From the NCBI GenBank assembly GCA_023441125.1, contig JAEZQV010000460.1, positions 1 to 12,319 of the forward strand: 12,319 bases of DNA, in the 5' to 3' direction. This DNA comes from Bacillota bacterium (GTDB lineage: Bacteria; Bacillota_C; Negativicutes; Sporomusales; Sporomusaceae). This document shows positions 1 to 6,941 of this stretch, one piece after another; positions within the stretch are counted from its first letter, which is position 1, and every line of letters starts with the position of its first letter. The position numbers and the translations under genes are program-made. The notes beneath the pieces were generated by a model that was given only the letters and a program-made list of their open reading frames with translations, had not been told where the DNA came from and did not search any database.

Positions 1-58
1 GTGGCGGGACCGCGCCGGTTTTGCACCGGTCTTCCCTATTAAGCCTATTAAGGCACCT
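1..58 (-). promoter_or_regulatory. Cobalamin riboswitch, 5' part only (cut by window edge)
   Basis: Read on the minus strand, this stretch has the start of a cobalamin aptamer: AGGTGCC, then TTAATAGGGAAG, then GGTGCAA, then GCGGTCCCGCCAC. The same blocks occur in the same order in the three complete riboswitches of this window. The 3' half with the B12 box lies beyond position 1. It begins only about 33 bases after the cbiK stop codon, and I see no consensus promoter in that gap. It may therefore be an internal switch inside a longer transcript that re-gates the genes to the left when B12 is plentiful. What it controls is outside the window. Confidence 0.88.
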
Positions 59-90
59 GTCTCATCCGTATTTAGTTTTTGCCGTAAAGT

Positions 91-981
91 TTAGCAGCTG
101 TGGCCCTGGCCGGGGCCGTGCTCTTTGCCGCACCGGTGTTCATGGCCGTGGGGCGGGTGGGCAATCGCAGCCTGAAGATGAGCCACATAGATATCCTGCA
201 TAGCTGTATTTTCCCCCAAGCCCTGAAGACGCACATCGACTTCAAAGCCTGCCGCCAATAGCTGGGATTTAGCGGAATCCTCCGCTTCGCCGGCCATATC
301 GTTGGTGGCGTGATCGCCGGCTACCAGCAAAAATGGCATCAGGGTAACCCTTTTCACCTGGCTTTGTTTGAGCTTGCCGATAATCCGGTTTAATGACGGG
401 TAGCCTTCCACCGTATAAATATAGACATTGGTAAGCCCCGCATCCTCCAGTTTGAGCTGCAACACACCATAGGCCGCATTAGCCGGATGCACCCCGCCGT
501 GCCCCATCAGCACAACCGCGCCGGCCGGATCAGCGGCCGGCAGCTGGTGCGCCAGCGCCTTGACGGCGATTGCGTAATCATCCGGCTGGTCATCCTGGCC
601 CATATAGTAAAGCAACGGCCGGCCCAACCGGATTTTTTCAAAAGCCCGCTCTTTTTCATGGGCATAACAGTTGACAAGCCCTTGCACCTTATCGTATTCG
701 GCCCCGGGCACAATATGCAGAGGCTGTACATACACCTCCCGGTAGCCTTCGGCCCGGAGACGTTCCAGCGCCTGAATCTCGTTGTCAATCTGCACTCCGT
801 CCCGTTCTGCCAAACGTTTAATGACCGTCCGGGAAGTAAAGGCCCGGCGGACCTCGTAAGCGGGGAAAGCGGCCCGTATACGCGCTTCAATGCTGGCGAT
901 ATTCAACCTTAGCGTTTCCGGATACGAAGTACCGAAACTGACCACCACAATCGCTTTTTTTGTTACAGGCTCCTGAGTCAT
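91..981 (-). CDS. cbiK: Cytosolic sirohydrochlorin cobaltochelatase CbiK with His-rich C-terminal tail
   Basis: Class II chelatase that inserts Co2+ into sirohydrochlorin, the entry step of anaerobic cobalamin synthesis. The protein is 296 aa with no signal peptide. Visible family marks are the N-terminal VVVSFGTSY strand, MGHG with the likely metal-binding His161, YTVEG with Glu192, and AGDHATNDMAG with His224; these match the His/Glu/His metal site known for CbiK. Residues 275-296 form a tail with six His and two Cys that most CbiK proteins lack, plausibly a Co/Ni-binding or storage segment. I chose the ATG at 981, behind GGAGGGAG, over an in-frame TTG at 999 that lacks a site. It starts two bases after the diguanylate cyclase stop, so the two are probably translationally linked. 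It is the last gene before the internal riboswitch. A secreted paralogue is encoded at 11165-12196. Confidence 0.93.
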   Translation of the reverse strand: MTQEPVTKKAIVVVSFGTSYPETLRLNIASIEARIRAAFPAYEVRRAFTSRTVIKRLAERDGVQIDNEIQALERLRAEGYREVYVQPLHIVPGAEYDKVQGLVNCYAHEKERAFEKIRLGRPLLYYMGQDDQPDDYAIAVKALAHQLPAADPAGAVVLMGHGGVHPANAAYGVLQLKLEDAGLTNVYIYTVEGYPSLNRIIGKLKQSQVKRVTLMPFLLVAGDHATNDMAGEAEDSAKSQLLAAGFEVDVRLQGLGENTAMQDIYVAHLQAAIAHPPHGHEHRCGKEHGPGQGHSC

Positions 982-983
982 AG

Positions 984-2738
984 TTAGCGCTCCCTCCAAA
1001 CTTCTTTAGTAAAACAAACCACCCGGTTGCGGCCGGTTGCCTTGGCTTTGTACAGGGCGTCATCCGCCCGCTGAAACAGTGTGTCGCCCGTATCACCGGC
1101 GCTTAGCTCAGCCAGGCCGATGCTAACCGTTACTCTTACCTTTACATCCCCGGCCGGTACGAACTCCTGGGCCTGCATCCTATGGCGAATGCGCTCCGCA
1201 ATCTGTCCGGCAGTTTCACAATTGCTATCCGGCAGCATAACCACAAACTCTTCCCCGCCATAGCGGAAAGCCAGTTGCGCCTGGCCAAGAACAGTCCGCA
1301 GGACTTCACCGAGACGAATAAGCACCTGATCACCCTGCCAGTGGCCGTATCTGTCGTTATAGTGCTTGAAATGGTCAATGTCAATCACCATCAGGGTCAA
1401 AAGCCGGCCCTCTTGCAAGGCCGCCGCGACTGCCTGCGCCAGCACCTCGGTTAAATAACGTTTATTATACAAACCGGTCAACTCATCCGTAACGCTTAAA
1501 TCACGATAATATTGCATATGCTGCGTCAGTACCACCTCTTGCTGGCGCAAGATTTTAAACCTGTCCGACAGAGCGAAGGAAAGCAGGATGGATTCACAGG
1601 CAGTGGCTGCCAACAGATAATTAACAGCCGCAAAGGTATCCGGAATATAAGCTGCCAGGACCCATACCACAATCCCGGCCGACAGCACGCCCCAGGCCAG
1701 CAGATAATACCTGGCAGGCCGAAACCCCTGGCGCAGCCGGCCAACAGCCAGGGCCATAATGATGCAGGGCCCGGCCAGTCCCAGCCCATGGGCGATTTGG
1801 TTAGCCCAGATATTATAACCGCCGCAGCCCAGGCAGCCTTGCAGCAAAGCCAGGCCCACCAGACCGGCCATTATTTTGCGCCAAAGAGTATTGCTGTGCT
1901 CAACCTGAAGAAAATAATGCGTAAAATAGATGGACGAGATGAAGGCGGCCGTTAACCAAACCCAAAAAATTGCATTATAGATGGGATAAGGTAAATCCAG
2001 CCAGAGTTTGAGATGGCCATGCACCTGGAACTGGTACAGCAGCATGAAGCCAACGTATAGAACATAAAACAAATAAGCCTTATCCCGCAAGACAAAGAAA
2101 ATAAACAGGTTGAACAGAAACATGGCCGTAAGAATACCGTAAAAAATACCAAAACCCATGTTTTTTAAGAAAGCGTCGGAAATAAAAGCGTTAGTTTGCC
2201 AAACCACGACCGGCAGCCTGAGCGCCGAACTGCTTGCAAGCCTCAGATACAGAAACTGGTCCTGGCGCACCTGATCCGGCAGGGAAAATACCCAGCTGTT
2301 AGCCAGGACATCCCGATTGGCGGCAGGCCGGCTGACACCCACTGATTTTGTCAGATAGCGCAGGCCGGCAGGTGCAGTGTTGTCAGCAACAGGTATAAAC
2401 AGGTCAATCCTGTCAATATTCGGGTTCTGCAGTTCCAGCAACCGGCCGGTGGTTATTGTGTCCGGTTCATTGGGCGGCAGTTGAAACCGCAGCCAATATA
2501 CCGATTTTGTAATTCCCAGGGAAATAACACCATGCGGATATGGCTGAAAGCGCATCAAGCCCGGTGAGCGTACATTGTCCAGCGTCTGCCCGCCGGCTGC
2601 GTCTTCCAGATATTCAAAGTGAGTGACCGGATACATGTTATAGCCGAACTGCACCCCGGCCTGAACGGCACCGGTAAAGCCGCCGGCAATCATAACCGCC
2701 AGCAAGGTTAGCAAACCTATCACATATTTATTCGCCAT
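984..2738 (-). CDS. Membrane diguanylate cyclase with 7TM-DISM sensor module and GGDEF domain
   Basis: Predicted 584-aa c-di-GMP synthase. A signal peptide (about residues 1-27, ending AVQA) leads into an extracytoplasmic 7TMR-DISMED2-like domain (about 30-185, with KSVYWLRFQL). A block of about seven hydrophobic helices follows (about 193-390), then a short coiled linker and a C-terminal GGDEF domain (about 412-578). The catalytic loop is RYGGEEF (492-498); DELTGLYNKRYL and DIDHFKHYND are typical flanking motifs. The usual RxxD inhibitory site is replaced by GQAQ (485-488), so product feedback through that site is probably lost. The ATG at 2738 is preferred over an in-frame TTG at 2780 because it gives a clean signal peptide and has a weak GGCGG upstream. 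About 110 bases separate it from cbiC, the largest gap in the operon, so it may have a promoter of its own, but none is convincing. The ligand is unknown; the location suggests envelope or tetrapyrrole-linked sensing. Confidence 0.9.
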   Translation of the reverse strand: MANKYVIGLLTLLAVMIAGGFTGAVQAGVQFGYNMYPVTHFEYLEDAAGGQTLDNVRSPGLMRFQPYPHGVISLGITKSVYWLRFQLPPNEPDTITTGRLLELQNPNIDRIDLFIPVADNTAPAGLRYLTKSVGVSRPAANRDVLANSWVFSLPDQVRQDQFLYLRLASSSALRLPVVVWQTNAFISDAFLKNMGFGIFYGILTAMFLFNLFIFFVLRDKAYLFYVLYVGFMLLYQFQVHGHLKLWLDLPYPIYNAIFWVWLTAAFISSIYFTHYFLQVEHSNTLWRKIMAGLVGLALLQGCLGCGGYNIWANQIAHGLGLAGPCIIMALAVGRLRQGFRPARYYLLAWGVLSAGIVVWVLAAYIPDTFAAVNYLLAATACESILLSFALSDRFKILRQQEVVLTQHMQYYRDLSVTDELTGLYNKRYLTEVLAQAVAAALQEGRLLTLMVIDIDHFKHYNDRYGHWQGDQVLIRLGEVLRTVLGQAQLAFRYGGEEFVVMLPDSNCETAGQIAERIRHRMQAQEFVPAGDVKVRVTVSIGLAELSAGDTGDTLFQRADDALYKAKATGRNRVVCFTKEVWRER

Positions 2739-2849
2739 AAATACTACCGCCAATACATTCTTGCTATTAATTAATATCAATTATTCACATGCAATTGTAT
2801 TAATTTTCGCTGTCATGGCGGTATAATCCTTTATGCAAATAAAAGTTGC

Positions 2850-3500
2850 TCAACAAAAACCGGCAAACGCGCACCGGCTCGACAGCATGTACAGCAGTGC
2901 ATTTATTGTCGCCGCAGCGATCGGGCTTCCCCCCTTGTTGCCGTGAACAGTAATATAGGGTACCGGCGAATGCTCCGCCAGGTATTCCTTAGACTCCGCC
3001 GCGCCGACAAAGCCTACCGGGACGCCGACAATCACCGCCGGACGAACCTGAGATTCCTGCATGATTTTTATGGCTTCAAACAGGGCGGTGGGAGCATTGC
3101 CGATAGCTAAAATGGCGCCGTCCAGTTTATCGGCGAAAGCCCGCATAGCCGCCATAGCGCGGGTAATGCCGGCCTGTCTGGCCTGTTCGGCAATAGCCGC
3201 GTCGGCAATCAGACAATGCGCTTCCCCGCCATACTCGGCCAGGCGCCGTTTGTTAATGCCGGTACGCACCATCTCCACATCACAGTAAATGGGCCTGCCC
3301 TGCTGCAGCGCCTGCATACCGGCCGCAATCGCCGCAGGATGGATACTGATGATTTTGGCATAGTCGGGATCGCCGGCGGCATGAATAATCCGGGAATATA
3401 CCCTGACAGCCTCTTCACTCAGCTTAAGACCGGTCAGGTGGGCAGCAATGATGTCCATACTCCGCTTTTCGATCGCCTGTGGTTCCATAATATAATCCAT
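2850..3500 (-). CDS. cbiC: Cobalt-precorrin-8 methylmutase CbiC
   Basis: Moves the C-11 methyl group to C-12 to give cobyrinate from (cobalt-)precorrin-8 in the corrin pathway. The 216-aa length is normal for CbiC/CobH. RIIHAAGDPDY near the N-terminus carries His40, equivalent to the catalytic His of CobH. Also visible are GNAPTAL (134-140), GVPVGFVGAAESKE (159-172) and GNKGGSPIAAA (187-197), all strongly conserved in the family. The start is ATG at 3500, seven bases after AAGGGGG. The gene begins 26 bases after the ABC permease stop and is the only corrin-ring enzyme of the pathway in this window, so the other cbi genes must be elsewhere, perhaps to the left. The C-terminal residues SRCAFAGFC after the usual end look poorly conserved. 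Confidence 0.95.
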   Translation of the reverse strand: MDYIMEPQAIEKRSMDIIAAHLTGLKLSEEAVRVYSRIIHAAGDPDYAKIISIHPAAIAAGMQALQQGRPIYCDVEMVRTGINKRRLAEYGGEAHCLIADAAIAEQARQAGITRAMAAMRAFADKLDGAILAIGNAPTALFEAIKIMQESQVRPAVIVGVPVGFVGAAESKEYLAEHSPVPYITVHGNKGGSPIAAATINALLYMLSSRCAFAGFC

Positions 3501-3526
3501 GCAATGACCCCCTTATTGAATAACCG

Positions 3527-4267
3527 CTACTCCCGGACCTTTTCCATGGTCCAGACGCTGACAGCCAGCAGCCCGCCGATATAAGCCAGCATAACCACCC
3601 AGGATAAAACGGCCGGTTCGCCGCCGCCGCCAATCGCCCGGAGGGCATGACTGGCGTGCGTCAGCGGCAAAATCTCCAGTACCGCCCGGACAACAACCGG
3701 CAATTTGTCGGTGCTGAAAAAAGTAGCGCACAAAAATGACATCGGCAGCAGCACATAGGTACTGAAATTTCCCATGTCTTCATGGGAATTGATGAGCATG
3801 GCCGCGACAAACCCCAGAGTGGAGAAAACAAGACAGTTTAAGATAATGACCAGCCAGAACAACAGGCTTAACTGCAGCTTGGCACCGAATAAATACGCCA
3901 GCACAATGATAATTAACGAAGAAATTAGTCCGCGCAAGGTGCCTGACAAGACCTTGCCGATAATAAAAGCCCAAGGGCTGATGGGTGCTACCAGGTATTC
4001 CTCCAGCGTTTTATGGTACAGGCGGCTCATATTAAGCGGCGAGGCCACGGAGTTGAAGCTGATATTCATGGAGTTCAGGGCCAGAATACCCGGTACAATA
4101 AAATCCAGGTAGTTGCCCTGGCTGACCTGCACACTCCGGCCAACCCCCCAGCCAAACGCCACCAGATACAAAACCGGGGTAATCATCCGGGAAAAAATAA
4201 AGGTTCCCAGACGGCGCTGCAGGACCAGCCAGTCCCGCCAAAATACAGTCGCAACATCTGTCAGCAT
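3527..4267 (-). CDS. ABC-2 type transporter permease
   Basis: Integral membrane subunit of an ABC-2 family (NodJ/DrrB-like) transporter. The 246-aa protein shows about six hydrophobic segments (roughly residues 24-42, 53-75, 97-127, 135-158, 170-187 and 221-240). The segment KTLEEYLVAPISPW (86-99) before the third helix is the characteristic cytoplasmic coupling region of this family. The ATG overlaps the ATPase stop codon by one base (TAATG), so the two subunits are translationally coupled and surely partners. Most characterised ABC-2 systems are exporters, which is unexpected in a B12-regulated operon where a BtuCD-type importer would be the usual neighbour. The substrate cannot be read from the sequence; a tetrapyrrole intermediate or a metal chelate is a guess from context. 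Confidence 0.92.
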   Translation of the reverse strand: MLTDVATVFWRDWLVLQRRLGTFIFSRMITPVLYLVAFGWGVGRSVQVSQGNYLDFIVPGILALNSMNISFNSVASPLNMSRLYHKTLEEYLVAPISPWAFIIGKVLSGTLRGLISSLIIIVLAYLFGAKLQLSLLFWLVIILNCLVFSTLGFVAAMLINSHEDMGNFSTYVLLPMSFLCATFFSTDKLPVVVRAVLEILPLTHASHALRAIGGGGEPAVLSWVVMLAYIGGLLAVSVWTMEKVRE

Positions 4268-5106
4268 TAGCCTGCCACCTTCCTGCCGGTCAACTCCACA
4301 AAAACATCCTCCAGATTGGTATTGCGGATGGTGGTGGTCATGGTCAGCGCGCCGGCGAAAGCAGCCGCTTCGCCCCGGCTGTGGAAGAACTTTGTCTGCC
4401 GGCCCTCATCGACCTGCCATTCCACAGCATACACGCCTAAGCGCCGGCATAACTCCGCCGGGCTGCTCAAGGCAATCAGCCGGCCCTGTTCCAGAATAGC
4501 CACCCGGCCGCACAAAAACTCGGCTTCTTCAATGTAATGGGTTGTCAGCAGCACCGTCAGCTTTTCGCTGCTCAAACGCCGGATCAAGTCCCACAGCCGC
4601 CGCCGCACCTGCGGATCGAGACCGACTGTCGGCTCGTCCAGAAACAAAACCTGCGGCTCATGCAGCAGCGCCCGGGCAATCATCAGCCGCCGTTTCATGC
4701 CGCCGGAAAGATTCTGCACCTTATCGCCGGCGCGGTCGGCCAGCTCCACATACGCCAGCAATTCGAGAATACGCTGGGCACGCTTTTCAGGGGGAATATG
4801 CTGCAGCCTGCCATGCAGCTCCAGGTTTTCCCAGGCCGTCAGGTCGGCATCCAGATTAAAATGCTGGGGCACAATGCCGATCAACTGCTTGACCTCTCTC
4901 TCAGCCTGCGGCAGCTGGCAGCCATTAATGCTTAGCCTGCCGGCTGTCGGCCGGGTCAGCATGGTCAGCATGCGGATCATGGTCGTCTTGCCGGCCCCGT
5001 TTGGTCCCAGCAAGCCAAAGATTTCTCCCTGCCCGATCTCCAGCGATATCCCGTCAACAGCCGTACGGTCACCGAATTTTTTAACCAAGTTTGCTATCTG
5101 AATCAT
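4267..5106 (-). CDS. ABC transporter ATP-binding protein (DrrA/NodI-like)
   Basis: Cytoplasmic ATPase powering the adjacent ABC-2 permease. The 279-aa protein has every nucleotide-binding motif: Walker A GPNGAGKT (34-41), Q-loop Gln81, signature LSGGM (133-137), Walker B VLFLDEP (153-159) and switch His190. The C-terminal extension with NLEDVFVELTGR (264-275) is typical of ATPases that pair with ABC-2 permeases. The ATG at 5106 is preferred; it has GAGG ten bases upstream. A TTG seven codons earlier would place that site inside the gene. It lies 25 bases after tonB and overlaps the permease by one base. Substrate unknown. Confidence 0.94.
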   Translation of the reverse strand: MIQIANLVKKFGDRTAVDGISLEIGQGEIFGLLGPNGAGKTTMIRMLTMLTRPTAGRLSINGCQLPQAEREVKQLIGIVPQHFNLDADLTAWENLELHGRLQHIPPEKRAQRILELLAYVELADRAGDKVQNLSGGMKRRLMIARALLHEPQVLFLDEPTVGLDPQVRRRLWDLIRRLSSEKLTVLLTTHYIEEAEFLCGRVAILEQGRLIALSSPAELCRRLGVYAVEWQVDEGRQTKFFHSRGEAAAFAGALTMTTTIRNTNLEDVFVELTGRKVAG

Positions 5107-5131
5107 ATGTATACAACCTCTTTGCAATCAA

Positions 5132-5881
5132 CTATCCATTTAGCCTAAAGATCACCGGCGTGGTCGTATAAACGGCAATGGACTGTCCGGTGCCCCTCAC
5201 CCGGGCCGGCACAAAGCGCCAGCGCCGTGCAGCCGTGGCGGCGGCTTCATCCAAAAGATCCGAGCCGCTGGAACGGTGCACGCTTACCTGGCCGGGCTGG
5301 CCGTTGGTCAGAATTTCAATTCTGAGCACCACGGTGCCCTCAATCCGCTGCTGGCGCGCCTGTTCCGGATAGGTCGGTTCCCGGCGGGACAATACCTCCG
5401 GCGGGATAATATCCCGCGCCTGGCCGTTACCGCCACCGCCACTGCCAGTACCCTGACCGCCGGCGCTCCCGCCGCCGCTGCCGCCGTCACCGCCGCCACC
5501 GCTGTCCGTCCCGCCATTGCCACCGCCGATGGCGGTGGCGCTACTTTCCACCGACGTGACCATCATGGCGCTTACCGCTACGACTGCCTCCTGTACTGCG
5601 GCCGGCGTTACCGGTTCAGCAACAGGCGTCTGTACCACCGGCTGCGGCAGAGAGGGAGCGGCGCTGGCCGGACGCACCTGCGGCGCTGACGGGGCTGCAG
5701 CCGCTGCCGGCTGCCCGCCGTCAGGTCCGCTGGCGAGTTCCAGTTCAATCAAGGTTTCCGGCGGTTCCACCGTCATTAATGCTTTGCCGGCCAGCCAGCC
5801 AATACCGAGCAGAACCACACAGTGCAGCACCATGGATACCGCTAAGGCTTTTCGCCATCGCAAGCCTGCCGCCCCAACCAT
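5132..5881 (-). CDS. tonB: TonB-family energy transducer with Gly-rich spacer
   Basis: Links the inner-membrane ExbBD proton motor to outer-membrane TonB-dependent receptors. The 249-aa protein has an N-terminal transmembrane anchor (about residues 12-32) containing the SxxxH pattern (Ser16, His20) that is functionally important in E. coli TonB. A Pro/Ala-rich stretch (about 54-98) and a very Gly-rich stretch (about 119-153) follow as the periplasm-spanning spacer. The C-terminal TonB domain (about 163-248) carries YPEQARQQRIEGTVVLRI and AARRWRFVPA. The ATG overlaps the exbD stop by one base (TAATG), with GGAAGG just upstream. A glycine spacer replaces much of the usual Pro-Lys/Pro-Glu region. 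No TonB-dependent receptor is present in the window, but being in a B12-regulated operon suggests service to a corrinoid, haem or cobalt-chelate receptor. Confidence 0.93.
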   Translation of the reverse strand: MVGAAGLRWRKALAVSMVLHCVVLLGIGWLAGKALMTVEPPETLIELELASGPDGGQPAAAAAPSAPQVRPASAAPSLPQPVVQTPVAEPVTPAAVQEAVVAVSAMMVTSVESSATAIGGGNGGTDSGGGGDGGSGGGSAGGQGTGSGGGGNGQARDIIPPEVLSRREPTYPEQARQQRIEGTVVLRIEILTNGQPGQVSVHRSSGSDLLDEAAATAARRWRFVPARVRGTGQSIAVYTTTPVIFRLNG

Positions 5882-6291
5882 TATTTATCCTTCCTTTCCG
5901 TCGCAATGGCTACCCGCTGCGCGCCGGCCAGCTTCAGCTCATCCAGCACAGCCACTACTTTGCCATATTCCGCCATTTTATCCGAACGCAGCACAAAAAC
6001 CAGGTCACTTTGGCTGGCAAGCTCCACTTGGGCCCGTTTTCTTAACAGCGGCAGCGGAATTTCCTCCTGATTAAACAGAATACGTCCCTCTTGCGTAACC
6101 GCGACCGCCACACTGCGCGGTTTTTCCCGCTGCGCCGAGGCAGCCTGCGGCAAATTAACCGCTATGGTCTGCTGGTCTACCATGTAGAGCGTGCTCATGA
6201 TAAAAAACACCAGGAGAAAAAAGATAATATCAATCATCGGAATAATCATCAGCTTGGGTTGTCGTTCAGAACGCAGATCACGCAATTTCAT
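5881..6291 (-). CDS. exbD: ExbD proton-channel subunit of the TonB motor
   Basis: Inner-membrane partner of ExbB that uses the proton gradient to energise TonB. The 136-aa length fits the family. A short cytoplasmic N-terminus is followed by one transmembrane helix, IPMIDIIFFLLVFFIM, with the essential proton-carrying Asp at residue 21 (Asp25 in E. coli), then a periplasmic domain with the conserved VNLPQA segment (45-50). The ATG at 6291 is preceded by CAGGAG at seven bases; in-frame codons further upstream lie within exbB and lack a site. It overlaps exbB by 14 bases and tonB by one. It could equally be called TolR-like, but the adjacent TonB and absence of TolA/TolB favour ExbD. Confidence 0.94.
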   Translation of the reverse strand: MKLRDLRSERQPKLMIIPMIDIIFFLLVFFIMSTLYMVDQQTIAVNLPQAASAQREKPRSVAVAVTQEGRILFNQEEIPLPLLRKRAQVELASQSDLVFVLRSDKMAEYGKVVAVLDELKLAGAQRVAIATERKDK

Positions 6292-6913
6292 GGCGTTTCT
6301 CCTGTTTGATATGTCCCAGCAGCAAGAGGCAGGTCTGTTCAATATCCGAAACCAGCTGATTCAGACGATGATTAAAGTAACTGTAAATAATCATGGCCAA
6401 GGTGGCCACGCACAGGCCAGAGGCGGTAGCAATAAGCGCCTCGCCGACTCCGCCGGTAATGGCCTGGGGCTGCCCGGCTTTAATATTCATAACACTGAAA
6501 GAACCAATCATGCCAATAACGGTTCCTAACAAACCGAGCAAAGGGGCAATGGTCACAATGGTGTCCAGGTGGCCCAGATTGGTTTTAAGGCCGGCAACAG
6601 CCAGTGACGCCTCGCCTTCCAGCACCCCTTCCACATTGGCGCAGCCGCGCTGCAGATAACCGAGGCCTTTGGCCGCCACCATAGCGGCAATCCCCTGGGT
6701 TTTCTCGCATAAAGTACCCGCTGCCGTCCAGTCGGCCCGCTCCAGCAACGGGGTAAGCCGCGCAAAAAAGCTTTGCAGATCGGTATTCATTTTTCGGTAG
6801 TAGATAAACCGTTCCACCCCAATGGCCGCTACCAGTACAGAACAGGCCAGGATCAGGTACATGACCGGGCCGCCCTTGATAAACACACTCAAACACTCCA
6901 AGATAAAGTCCAT
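6278..6913 (-). CDS. exbB: ExbB (MotA/TolQ/ExbB family) proton-channel subunit
   Basis: Scaffold of the TonB-energising proton channel. The 211-aa protein has three hydrophobic helices (about residues 13-35, 118-138 and 157-180). The signature LDTIVTIAPLLGLLGTVIGM is followed by GGVGEALIATASGL, both diagnostic of the MotA/TolQ/ExbB channel family. The ATG at 6913 is seven bases after GGGAGG. It begins 28 bases after the ChlD-like gene and overlaps exbD by 14 bases. Its length is near that of short ExbB proteins of Gram-negative anaerobes. Its presence supports an outer-membrane-bearing host. Confidence 0.94.
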   Translation of the reverse strand: MDFILECLSVFIKGGPVMYLILACSVLVAAIGVERFIYYRKMNTDLQSFFARLTPLLERADWTAAGTLCEKTQGIAAMVAAKGLGYLQRGCANVEGVLEGEASLAVAGLKTNLGHLDTIVTIAPLLGLLGTVIGMIGSFSVMNIKAGQPQAITGGVGEALIATASGLCVATLAMIIYSYFNHRLNQLVSDIEQTCLLLLGHIKQEKRHEIA

Positions 6914-6941
6914 GTTCGCTCCTCCCTCTTTATTCTTATAG

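Noticed and set aside
2822..2827. Plus-strand TATAAT that could start an antisense RNA to cbiC
   Set aside because: No matching -35 box at 16-18 bases; the best candidates are poor or 21 bases away.
2860..2885. CCGG-based hairpin followed by T at the end of cbiC as a terminator
   Set aside because: Only about four good pairs, overlapping coding sequence, and a short T-run. Not strong enough to claim an operon end.
5276..5689. Long plus-strand open frames opposite tonB
   Set aside because: They come from the GC-rich Gly/Ala/Pro coding of tonB, have low-complexity Ala/Thr-rich products and no ribosome binding site. The tonB frame has clear family motifs.
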